Assembly (NCBI GenBank): GCA_002323535.1
Contig: DCQT01000045.1
Location: forward strand, 1 to 33,381
DNA length: 33,381 bases
Reading direction: 5' to 3'
Source of the DNA: Bacteriovoracaceae bacterium UBA1511
Lineage (GTDB): Bacteria > Bdellovibrionota > Bacteriovoracia > Bacteriovoracales > Bacteriovoracaceae
Shown here: piece by piece, positions 1 through 7,816 of the stretch
Layout of the letters: every line of letters starts with the position of its first letter
Numbering within the stretch: the stretch's first letter is position 1
Program-made: the position numbers and the translations under genes
Notes under the pieces: generated by a model
What the model was told of the DNA's origin: nothing
What the model saw: only the letters and a program-made list of their open reading frames with translations
The model's database searches: none

Positions 1-1
1 T

Positions 2-1483
2 GAAAAAGACAATAATTTTAGATGTGCATATCACGGTGTTGGAATGAGTGATTTAAATGGAAGTGAGATAGATGATATAGGAGAGTATGCAATAGAACTA
101 GCTAGTGGTTCTGGTGGCCCTTTTTATGATATCGGTTATGATATGCTAGTAAACCAATCTGAATTATCCTGCCCTTATTCAAAAAGGCAGTGCGCTTTTG
201 AAGAAGGAGAGTATGAGGACTTGGATTGTATTGGCAATTCGGCGCCAACAAATGTTACTCCGACGAGTATAAATGCAGTTTATTATAATCGAGCAGAGGC
301 TAAATGTTATATTGCAAACGCTGTCGATACACAAGGCGCTTGGGATGAGGTAAGTACAGGTTCCAATTATTCAAAGTTGGGTTTTGGTATTTCTAATGTT
401 CATCTTCCTCCAATAAGTAATATATCAAAAGAGGATGCGGATGAATTATGTGATGTTACTGATGCTCACTTCAAGAGTTTTGGATTGTCTAAAGTTTCTG
501 TGAATCCGAATCCTTCAGAGTATAGAGGTTATAAAAGTATTATTTCCGCACCAGGCCCTGATGTGCCTACTAGAAGACAGCAACGAGCTTTTGGGCTATG
601 GAGTGATGATTACTCACACGAGGAAATTGAAATTCTAGAAAATGGTTTGAGTCTAAACTCTACTAGTCGATGTAATACCCAAAGTGCCAATGGTATTGAC
701 GATGAGTTTACGAGTTCTACCAACCCTCCAGTTAATACCCCTGAAACTGTAACTGCCACAGATCTAGCAAGTTTCACATGGAGAGATGGGGAAAGTAAAT
801 TGATTAGATCAATCATGACGGGAAGTAACTTAACGAAAAATTGTCAAAGTAGATTTGGTATTCAAGATCATGTTGGGAATCTATCAGAGTGGAGTAATGA
901 TTTTTTCTTGAATACAGAATATTCATCCGGCTCTAATCCTCTGCTCGCTCTAAATTCTAATACCTTTGCAAATGATTTTTATAATATTCTTCAACAAGAC
1001 TTTTTTACTGACGGTCTGACATTGGATTCTAAATCCATTGGAATAGTAATGACAGATGAAGACAATAATATTGAAGATCGTAACTTTGTTATCGACTCTG
1101 CGAGCGACATTGTAAACTCCATGAATATACCTTTAGGCCTTCCCATTAGGCCGTCTGCGCAAAATGATTTGGTTTCAACGAGCAATATGCTATTTTCAGA
1201 TTTTGTTTTTCCAATCGGCACAACTAGTGGAATTGAAACGGATCATTTACATAGTGATAGAGTATATCTTTGGGAAGCCTTTGGTACTACGACAGCAGAC
1301 GCTGCAAAAGCTAGCTTGTTTAATGGAGATAATGAGTCGCACCTTTTATTCGGAGGAGGCTTTCGTGATGGTGGAGGCGCGGGAGTTTATTTCCTTCAAC
1401 TTGAAAATCCAGATGAAGAGGAAAGAGCGGATGTCGGAACAAGATGTGTACATCAAATAGAAGATTCCTATTACCAAAATTAA
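2..1483 (+). CDS. FGE-fold (SUMF1-like) surface protein, 5' end outside window
   Basis: The frame is open from base 2, so the ATG at 44 is internal and the true start lies before the window. The residues before it read FRCAYHG, which resembles the closing strand of one FGE-sulfatase (formylglycine-generating-enzyme fold, PF03781) domain. A second domain follows. It shows LPPISNISKEDADELC (an insertion helix with Cys), the hallmark DHVGNLSEWSND (compare the family motif GNVWEW), GGGFRDGGG and a terminal GTRCVHQ. Family members outside true FGE are usually non-catalytic binding or structural modules on exported proteins, and the catalytic cysteine pair of real FGE is not evident here. The many Asn/Ser residues and scattered Cys fit an extracytoplasmic protein. 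It ends just before the repeat array of the adjacent transposase element. The fold is well supported; the function is unknown. Confidence 0.72.
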   Translation, partial: EKDNNFRCAYHGVGMSDLNGSEIDDIGEYAIELASGSGGPFYDIGYDMLVNQSELSCPYSKRQCAFEEGEYEDLDCIGNSAPTNVTPTSINAVYYNRAEAKCYIANAVDTQGAWDEVSTGSNYSKLGFGISNVHLPPISNISKEDADELCDVTDAHFKSFGLSKVSVNPNPSEYRGYKSIISAPGPDVPTRRQQRAFGLWSDDYSHEEIEILENGLSLNSTSRCNTQSANGIDDEFTSSTNPPVNTPETVTATDLASFTWRDGESKLIRSIMTGSNLTKNCQSRFGIQDHVGNLSEWSNDFFLNTEYSSGSNPLLALNSNTFANDFYNILQQDFFTDGLTLDSKSIGIVMTDEDNNIEDRNFVIDSASDIVNSMNIPLGLPIRPSAQNDLVSTSNMLFSDFVFPIGTTSGIETDHLHSDRVYLWEAFGTTTADAAKASLFNGDNESHLLFGGGFRDGGGAGVYFLQLENPDEEERADVGTRCVHQIEDSYYQN

Positions 1484-1495
1484 CTCCTTATAGGT

Positions 1496-1518
1496 CCTTA
1501 TAGGTGCCATGCTCTTTT
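1496..1518 (+). repeat. Partial copy of the RAYT-associated repeat
   Basis: CCTTATAG followed by GTGCCATGCTCTTTT matches the first third of the full unit that follows. An extra CCTTATAGGT just before it (1486-1495) looks like a slipped microduplication. Confidence 0.75.
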
Positions 1519-1520
1519 AG

Positions 1521-1590
1521 GTGCTTATAGGTGCCATGCTCTTTTGGTTTCGCAAGTGCAAAAATGAATTATTAAAAAGATTTACTTTTA
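1521..1590 (+). repeat. 70-bp direct tandem repeat, copy 1
   Basis: The unit begins GTGCTTATAGGTGCC and continues through TTTGGTTTCGCAAGTGC and an A/T-rich tail. It matches the next 70 bases at 68 of 70 positions, so the duplication is recent. It belongs to the transposase-flanking repeat family. Confidence 0.9.
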
Positions 1591-1660
1591 GTGCTTATAG
1601 GTGCCATGCTCTTTTGGTTTCGCAAGTGCAAAAATGAATTATTAAAAAGATTTTCTTTTT
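1591..1660 (+). repeat. 70-bp direct tandem repeat, copy 2
   Basis: Second copy of the 70-bp unit, differing from copy 1 only at two bases in the T-rich tail. It ends 30 bases before the transposase start and so forms part of its upstream region. Confidence 0.9.
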
Positions 1661-1690
1661 ATTTGGATATTAATTTTGCACTAAGATTAA

Positions 1691-2296
1691 ATGCCGAGAA
1701 AATCAATAATCAGAACTAGTGAATTTCCGTATCATGTAACGATAAGGACCAATAATAAGGATTGGTTTGATCTACCGTTAAAAGAGGTGTGGAGTCTTTG
1801 TTTAACAAATTTAAAAACAGCAAGCTCGAAGGTGAATGTTAATATTCAATCTTTTGTTCTAATGAATAATCACTATCATTTGTTAATATGGACTCCTAAC
1901 TGCGATTTGGACAAATTTATGTATTACTTTAACTCCGGCCTATCGAAGGGGGTTAGAAAAAGCACAGGGCGAATAAATCGGATTTTTGGAGACCGTTATC
2001 ATTGGTCATTAATAAAAGATCAAAATTATTATGAACTTGTTCAAAAATATATTTACCGTAACCCTATTCGGGCCGGTTTGGTTAGGGTGTGTGAAGAATA
2101 TGAATTTAGTAGTCTTCATTATATTTTTAAGAAAAAAGATATAGGTTTCACATTGTATAATGAAAATAATTCTAATAACCAAAAATTTTTACAATGGATA
2201 AATGATTTAGAAATTTTTCCGAGCGAGTTTTCAAAAGCTTTGAAAAAACCCATTTTTAAATATCCAATCTCAAGGACTTCACGCAGAAAAGCTTAG
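1691..2296 (+). CDS. REP-associated tyrosine transposase (Y1_Tnp, HUH family)
   Basis: This 201-aa protein is a complete single-domain Y1 transposase. The HUH metal-binding motif is HYH at residues 61-63 in the context LMNNHYHLLIWTP. The segment KYIYRNPIRAGLV (about 119-131) is the strongly conserved helix of the family, and Tyr120 in it is the likely nucleophile that attacks single-stranded DNA. N-terminal PYHVTIRTNN is the usual first strand. RAYTs are thought to process REP hairpins rather than move as full insertion sequences. Inverted repeat clusters at 1496-1660 and 2301-2430 support that class. No strong Shine-Dalgarno sequence precedes the ATG. The frame is intact, so the gene may be active. 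Confidence 0.92.
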   Translation: MPRKSIIRTSEFPYHVTIRTNNKDWFDLPLKEVWSLCLTNLKTASSKVNVNIQSFVLMNNHYHLLIWTPNCDLDKFMYYFNSGLSKGVRKSTGRINRIFGDRYHWSLIKDQNYYELVQKYIYRNPIRAGLVRVCEEYEFSSLHYIFKKKDIGFTLYNENNSNNQKFLQWINDLEIFPSEFSKALKKPIFKYPISRTSRRKA

Positions 2297-2300
2297 CATA

Positions 2301-2375
2301 TGCGAAACCAAAAGAGCATGGCACCCTTTGTGTAAACCAAAAGAGCATGGCACCCTTTGTGAAAGAGCATGGCAC
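2301..2375 (-). repeat. Inverted copies of the RAYT-associated repeat
   Basis: Two near-identical 28-base units (2305-2332 and 2334-2361) start AAACCAAAAGAGCATGGCAC and end CCTTTGTG. A truncated third (2362-2375) carries only AAAGAGCATGGCAC. Bases 2301-2325 are an exact reverse complement of 1530-1554 upstream of the transposase. Confidence 0.9.
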
Positions 2376-2383
2376 AACAGACA

Positions 2384-2430
2384 CTTTGTGCCCTTTGTGA
2401 AGCACCCTTTGTGCTGTGTTTTGTGCTTTG
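2384..2430. repeat. Degenerate CTTTGTG array with small hairpin
   Basis: The heptamer CTTTGTG, which ends each downstream repeat, recurs at 2384, 2393 and 2407 (also at 2326 and 2355). AGCAC-CCTTT-GTGCT at 2401-2415 can form a five-pair hairpin. It lies just beyond the 3' end of the minus-strand gene that stops at 2446. Confidence 0.7.
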
Positions 2431-2445
2431 TTAAATTGTTAGGAA

Positions 2446-5400
2446 TCATAGAATGATTGAGTCCAAAATTCTTTGAATAGTTGATTTTGTCAAGTCGCTG
2501 TCCCAAGTCAAATAGCATGATTGAAGATCTGATAAAAAGTTGTTTGGATTTTTTCTTGCATTTGGAAATCCGTCTATTGAACAAAGTACTCTGATCCAAT
2601 TTAATTCTTTTTCTGTTGTTTGAGTGTTAATTACCCCACCCCAAAAAAATCTATATAATACACCACCGTAAGACCCCCCAAATCTAAAGTCTGTCCTTGA
2701 GGCAGATGGTAGTGAATCGTGTATTCTCGTGAAAATTGGTTCCCACCCATAAAGGGAGATTTGAGTTAAATCACCTTGTTTACGAGTTAGGTTTAAAAAA
2801 TTCTGTATTTTGGAGTCGTAGACAAAAACCCATGGTGCTGCCTCCTTAACGTTATCATCATTTATTGGTCCCGATCCTACTAATTTATCTAAAGACCAAT
2901 TAGTTAAGTTCAAAGTGCTTATTTTGGATTCATGAAACATACTGACGACCGTATCTACTTTCCTTACATTCCAGCCTGATAAATCTACATTTGAGAGGTT
3001 CGCAGTGGTAAACATATAAGATAAATCTTCAATATTTTGAGTATTCCAAGAAGTTAAGTTTAATGCGGGACCTATACCTTCATTTTGTGATCCTAATCCG
3101 CTAAACATAAAGTTTAATGAGGTTATATTAGTTGTTCCTGAATCAATGAAACCATTTGGCAGGCAAACTTGTTTTGCTTTTTGAATTGTAAACATATTTG
3201 CAACGCTTTGAATATTTTCCCCCCATGTCCAATAAGAGATTTTTATTTCCTCCAAACCATTAAAAGTGGCGAATAACATATCAAAATTTTCATTATTTAA
3301 TACATCAACATTTGAAATTTCAAACTTCTTAACACTTGGTTGAGAGCCAGCCTCGGTTGATAAACTAAAACTCGCGAAATTTCTACTTGATGGTTCATTC
3401 ATCGACAATTGATGGGGAGGCATAATATTTAGTATCGCCCCTGTCACTAAGTTTTCAAAACTCAAATTATCAAAGGACAGGTACTCAATGTTGGCACCTT
3501 TAAATATATCTTCAATACTGCCTGATGTGCTATTAATTTTGAAATTTTGAAGCTCTAAACTACCTTGAAAATTGAGAAACATTTCTCTGTAATTATCAAT
3601 TGGATTATTTTTAAAATTAATTTCCACAAGCTCTGGTGGTTTGCTCATCGTGCAAAAAAGTGGAGCGTTTGTTGGAACAGTTTGTTGGAAATTTGGTACA
3701 TCTTCAAATGCAAAGGATTGATCTTGTGAAAACAATTGACCTGTCTGTGATGTAATAGTGCCGATACTGTCTGTCGCTTGAATTATTCCATTTAAATTAT
3801 AGTTTTTAAAAGCATTGGAAATAAAGTTCCATGCACCGCCTATACTTTGAACAAATTCTTTATAGTCATTACTATTATTATCAAATGTTGATTGGATATT
3901 ATTAAACAATCTTCCGTGCATATCAATGTCTAGAACAAAGGATTGATCTTCTGGAAATATAACCCTTCCTAGTTTTGAAGTTTGTGAAAACATGTGCTTG
4001 AAGCGAACATTTTTTGTACTTTGATCCGTATCCTCTTCTACGGCTTCATTTGATTTAATATTCCAATTATTCATATCGGCTACTTGTATATTTGAGCCTT
4101 TGAACATTTCTTCAAATGTATTCACGTTTCCAACATCCCACCCAGAGATATCAAAATTACTTATTCCAGAGTTCAAAAAAGCTTGTTTAAAATTACTTAC
4201 CTTGCTGGTATCCCAGCTACTTATCCCGTCTATCTTCTTAAGTTTCTTTGTATTATAAAAGGCACGATCCATTTGCATTAATGGAGCTGAATTACCCAAG
4301 GGATGAATACCAATTAATGGCATGGATAAGGTCTCAAGGTTTTCAGTGCCATAAAAGGAGAATCTAAATGATGTAACTTTTGAGAGTGTGAAAGAACTTA
4401 TATCTAAATTTTTCACTTTTTTGGCGCCTTGTAAGAACCAACCGAAATTCTCCAATTTTGGAGTGTGCCAATTAAGTTTTCCTGAAAACTCCCAATTAAT
4501 TAATTTCTGAAAAAAACACTTAAAGTTGGTTGAGTTACTTACATCTAAATTTTGTATTCCAATTATTTTTTTTAATTTGGATACTCCTTCGCCTCCTTCA
4601 CGGTAATCAGCCCCGTTAAATGCAAAGGTATGTGTGGTAACCAAAGGCATATTTGCCCATCCTGGGCCATCGATGTTTATGTGAGTTACATTAAACATTT
4701 CAGAAAATGTAAAGCTCATATCATTAACTTGTGTAGGAGTCCAAGAGGAAAGATTTAAAGTTTTAAAATTTGAATATCTAAATGTTTGGTTTAAGGAACT
4801 CACTCTACTGACGTCCCAATGATTAATATTAACTTCCTCAAGATTTGTGTTAAAAAAAGCTTCGCGCATTGACATGTTTCCTGGATTATCAGGGGTTGGT
4901 TTAAATTTAAAAACGGTCATTTTATTTAATGCAGATGTGTTTTTCACAAATTTATAAAGATCAACAGGACGTTTAATAGTGTTTGTTGTATTGAAGTATA
5001 TTTTCTTTACTCTTTTAGCACTTTCAAACATTGATCTCATGGTAGTTACTTTTTGAAACTTAAATCCACTTAAATTTATTTCGCCATTGTATTCTGTATC
5101 ATAAAATAAAAAAGAAACGTCTGTTAGGTTAGTGTCATTTACGTATCTTCTTGGTGCTGAAAAACTATTTAATGCCGTAGTACCGCTGAAAGCATGTTTC
5201 ATTTTGACAACAGGTAAAACTCCCCATCGAGCTTTTTTTAATCCATTTTTATATACTGTATACTCTTCTTCATTGTAAGTATCGGTACCAAAACCATAGA
5301 AAGAAGCGCCATCAACGATAACTTTTTTAGTTCCTGGAGATGTATAATTATGAGTCAAGTTTATCTGATTTGAAGGAGCCTCAAATTTTTGACAAGGTAC

Positions 5401-7731
5401 TTCAGGGGTTTCATCGCCCCAGCAAACAGTGATGTTTCTATAGCATACTTGTCCGTTAGCGCACTGGTGCGTAGGGATAGTCAGTGTTTGGTTTTCCGCT
5501 CCATTTCGTATTAAAAAGGTGAACTCAAATGCAAAGTTTTCGCAAGGTATATCACCCCAAAACCCATCCATAGAGCTACACATAACTAATACACCATTTA
5601 CTTCAAGTCCAAAATTTTCATCATCTTCAGGTTCTCTGAGTGCCCTAATGTCAAGAGTGTCCAAATTATTGAGATTCGCTAACATTTCATCTACAGATAC
5701 GCCGTCACTCCCTATATCCCAGCCTGAGATATTTAGGTGTTTTAGAAAAGAGGCATTTTTAAAAGTGTTTGTGAAATCTAATCCACTAGAGACATTCCAA
5801 TGGCTTAAATCTAATTGTTCTATTGATGTTGAATTAAAAAAAACCTTAGAAAAATTGGTTACTGTACTTGTGTCCCAGTTTTTGGTGTTCAGCCTTTCCA
5901 GGGAGGTTGTTCCTTCAAACATTGATGAAATATTTGAGGCAGAGTCTGTGACAAGATTGCTTAAATCAAGACTACTTAAGTTTATCGCGTTTAAAAACAT
6001 AGAGGAAAAATTTCTGATATCCACTTTAGGAGTATAGTTTTGTCCTAGTTTGAAAAATTCAAGCCTTGCACAATTTTTAAATAGGCCTTCAAGAGTAGGT
6101 GTGTTTATTTTTCCAAAATTATAGACACCTCGGATACTATTTTTCCACGAATCATCAATTCTATTTAGATCAATTGGAATTCCATCATTTGGTGGAACGA
6201 TCGTTACGTAGTACGTGTCAGGTGTTGAATATTCATGAGTGTGAATTGAGTCGTTGGACATTTGGTTATCGCCCCAAAATATTCTTAATGTGGTGTCGGT
6301 AGAAAAAGGAAGTTTCACACTTTGGTTTTTTGTTGTTGTTACGATTGAAAGTTTCATCGCTCCTGGAGCTGGGGACCAGTCTTTATTTTTTTGTTTTTCG
6401 TTAGATATATATTTGCTGTAACTATATTTTTCTTCTCTAGGCTTTGGACATCTTTTATTAAATACGTAAGATCTATTTGTGTAATTAAGGCATTCAAGCT
6501 TGTAATTTGGAGAACTTGTAAAAGCATTATTTAATGATCTGCGAATCCTAAGTGTTTTTAATGGCGCGGCATCTAGTACTATTTTACTCATGAATTGATG
6601 AAACATTTCACTAACCGTTATCGCGGATTGGAAGTTCCACTGAGATAAATCGATAAGTTTTATCCGAGCATTTTTAAAAGATTGGTTAAAAAATTTGATA
6701 CTAGACATTCCTAGTCGATTCAAGTTGTTGATTGATCCCTTAATTAAACTATTCTTAAAAATTTCGGAGATAGTTATAAGGTTTGAATAGCTTTGACTTC
6801 TTAGGGTTAAGTCATTTATTTCTGTTCCTTTGAACATATTTTTCATCGAGTAGGTATTTGATAGATTTAATGAGCCTATATCTAGGTTTTTTAATTTTGA
6901 GTTCTCAAACATAGAGGTGGCACTATTTACATTTAAAATGTTCGGAATATTTAAACTTATATGTGGGCGTTCTAGATCATAAAATGCATAGGATAAGTCC
7001 GGGATTGAAATATTTCCCACGGTGTTTACACTTATAAGGGAGTCTTTAAAAACCCTATTGATATGTCGTCTACTGCCAAAACCCTCAAAAATCCCTTTTA
7101 TTTTAACGGTGAAGTTATTTTGACTCGTATAAGTATGGGATAAAACAGTCGCTGGTTGATTATTTGAATTTTGAATAACAAAACTTTGAAAAACATCGCC
7201 AAGTGTAGTCTCATTGGATATAATAGATTTTGCATTATCACCCCAATCTATGATTGCGTTGTATTTGCAAAGATGAAAACCAATGCCATTTTGATTGATG
7301 CAATATTTTTTGAATGGAATATAGAGTCTATCACCTGCCTCTAATTGAAATGATAGCTCCAAGTAATTATTATCTATCTCATGATCTAACGATAAAGCAT
7401 GATCAATGGGACTTTGTCCTTCCACTTGAATTCCGCCTGGAACTATTGGGACTGCGATTGGTTGAACAATCAATTCATTAGGAGGAGGATTTCCTTGAGC
7501 GACTCTTTCTAATAATTGGTTGGTTTTAAATTGCTTAGGTGACAATATGTCTTTAGGCGAAGTATTTTCATTTAAATTATCTATGTATTCTTCATAAGAA
7601 CTTTTTGTGTTGGCAAATTCTTTCTTCTCAACTGCGTAGCTATCATCTGAAGTTTTAATTTGAGATACTTCATCCTCTTTGGGGACACAAGAACTAAATA
7701 AGATTAGTGTAATAACAAGACGCCAAAACAT
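2446..7731 (-). CDS. Giant BspA-like (DUF285) leucine-rich lipoprotein
   Basis: This 1761-aa protein starts with a lipoprotein-type signal (LILFSSC, lipid-accepting Cys about residue 15) and is probably anchored to the outer membrane. Most of it is built from DUF285/BspA-like leucine-rich repeats with the pattern L-x-L-S-x-W-[ND]-V/T-S-x-V-x-x-F-x-x-x-F. Examples are IEQLDLSHWNVSS and VNINHWDVSRVSSLNQTF. Repeats occur at roughly residues 250-430, 540-710 and 850-1700. Three beta-sandwich segments with an I/V-x-W-G-D core and a later H-x-Y/NYTSPGT strand lie near residues 125-215, 470-520 and 745-820; they resemble PKD-type inserts. The C-terminal 100 residues are unrelated to the repeats. BspA-like proteins in other bacteria bind host proteins; adhesion is inferred here. 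It is divergent from the peptidase gene at 7817. Confidence 0.85.
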   Translation of the reverse strand: MFWRLVITLILFSSCVPKEDEVSQIKTSDDSYAVEKKEFANTKSSYEEYIDNLNENTSPKDILSPKQFKTNQLLERVAQGNPPPNELIVQPIAVPIVPGGIQVEGQSPIDHALSLDHEIDNNYLELSFQLEAGDRLYIPFKKYCINQNGIGFHLCKYNAIIDWGDNAKSIISNETTLGDVFQSFVIQNSNNQPATVLSHTYTSQNNFTVKIKGIFEGFGSRRHINRVFKDSLISVNTVGNISIPDLSYAFYDLERPHISLNIPNILNVNSATSMFENSKLKNLDIGSLNLSNTYSMKNMFKGTEINDLTLRSQSYSNLITISEIFKNSLIKGSINNLNRLGMSSIKFFNQSFKNARIKLIDLSQWNFQSAITVSEMFHQFMSKIVLDAAPLKTLRIRRSLNNAFTSSPNYKLECLNYTNRSYVFNKRCPKPREEKYSYSKYISNEKQKNKDWSPAPGAMKLSIVTTTKNQSVKLPFSTDTTLRIFWGDNQMSNDSIHTHEYSTPDTYYVTIVPPNDGIPIDLNRIDDSWKNSIRGVYNFGKINTPTLEGLFKNCARLEFFKLGQNYTPKVDIRNFSSMFLNAINLSSLDLSNLVTDSASNISSMFEGTTSLERLNTKNWDTSTVTNFSKVFFNSTSIEQLDLSHWNVSSGLDFTNTFKNASFLKHLNISGWDIGSDGVSVDEMLANLNNLDTLDIRALREPEDDENFGLEVNGVLVMCSSMDGFWGDIPCENFAFEFTFLIRNGAENQTLTIPTHQCANGQVCYRNITVCWGDETPEVPCQKFEAPSNQINLTHNYTSPGTKKVIVDGASFYGFGTDTYNEEEYTVYKNGLKKARWGVLPVVKMKHAFSGTTALNSFSAPRRYVNDTNLTDVSFLFYDTEYNGEINLSGFKFQKVTTMRSMFESAKRVKKIYFNTTNTIKRPVDLYKFVKNTSALNKMTVFKFKPTPDNPGNMSMREAFFNTNLEEVNINHWDVSRVSSLNQTFRYSNFKTLNLSSWTPTQVNDMSFTFSEMFNVTHINIDGPGWANMPLVTTHTFAFNGADYREGGEGVSKLKKIIGIQNLDVSNSTNFKCFFQKLINWEFSGKLNWHTPKLENFGWFLQGAKKVKNLDISSFTLSKVTSFRFSFYGTENLETLSMPLIGIHPLGNSAPLMQMDRAFYNTKKLKKIDGISSWDTSKVSNFKQAFLNSGISNFDISGWDVGNVNTFEEMFKGSNIQVADMNNWNIKSNEAVEEDTDQSTKNVRFKHMFSQTSKLGRVIFPEDQSFVLDIDMHGRLFNNIQSTFDNNSNDYKEFVQSIGGAWNFISNAFKNYNLNGIIQATDSIGTITSQTGQLFSQDQSFAFEDVPNFQQTVPTNAPLFCTMSKPPELVEINFKNNPIDNYREMFLNFQGSLELQNFKINSTSGSIEDIFKGANIEYLSFDNLSFENLVTGAILNIMPPHQLSMNEPSSRNFASFSLSTEAGSQPSVKKFEISNVDVLNNENFDMLFATFNGLEEIKISYWTWGENIQSVANMFTIQKAKQVCLPNGFIDSGTTNITSLNFMFSGLGSQNEGIGPALNLTSWNTQNIEDLSYMFTTANLSNVDLSGWNVRKVDTVVSMFHESKISTLNLTNWSLDKLVGSGPINDDNVKEAAPWVFVYDSKIQNFLNLTRKQGDLTQISLYGWEPIFTRIHDSLPSASRTDFRFGGSYGGVLYRFFWGGVINTQTTEKELNWIRVLCSIDGFPNARKNPNNFLSDLQSCYLTWDSDLTKSTIQRILDSIIL

Positions 7732-7816
7732 ACTGTTATTATCGGCTATGTTGATGCTAGCTTAAATATTCTATTGAATATGTTTTAAATATGAGTACTT
7801 AGAAAGTTCATGTTTT
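7732..7816. other. Divergent intergenic region with A/T palindrome
   Basis: These 85 bases separate two divergent genes for exported proteins and must hold both promoters. ATATTC-TATT-GAATAT at 7766-7781 is a perfect inverted repeat that could be a shared operator. No convincing -35/-10 pair or Shine-Dalgarno sequence was found for either gene. Confidence 0.4.

Larger units (their letters stand above)
1496..2430 (+). mobile_element. RAYT/Y1-transposase element with inverted flanking repeats
   Basis: A single-domain Y1 (HUH) transposase gene lies between two clusters of one repeat family. Upstream copies read GGTGCCATGCTCTTTTGG on the plus strand; downstream copies are the reverse complement. 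The 25 bases at 1530-1554 (and again 1600-1624) are exactly the reverse complement of 2301-2325. This is the architecture of REP-associated tyrosine transposases, whose repeats flank the gene in inverted orientation. The element sits between the 3' ends of two convergent surface-protein genes, a usual neutral site for such elements. Exact ends cannot be fixed from one copy. Confidence 0.8.

Noticed and set aside
1521..1660. Tandem repeats that could be taken for a CRISPR array
   Set aside because: Only two 70-bp copies with no unique spacers, and the repeats match inverted copies across a transposase gene.
2279..2599. 106-codon minus-strand frame over the repeat array
   Set aside because: It is made of translated repeats (KGCHALLVSH-type) and overlaps the end of the real gene in another frame.
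5519..6037. 172-codon plus-strand frame inside the BspA-like gene
   Set aside because: It is antisense to regular leucine-rich repeats; its composition mirrors them and it has no start signal or domain.
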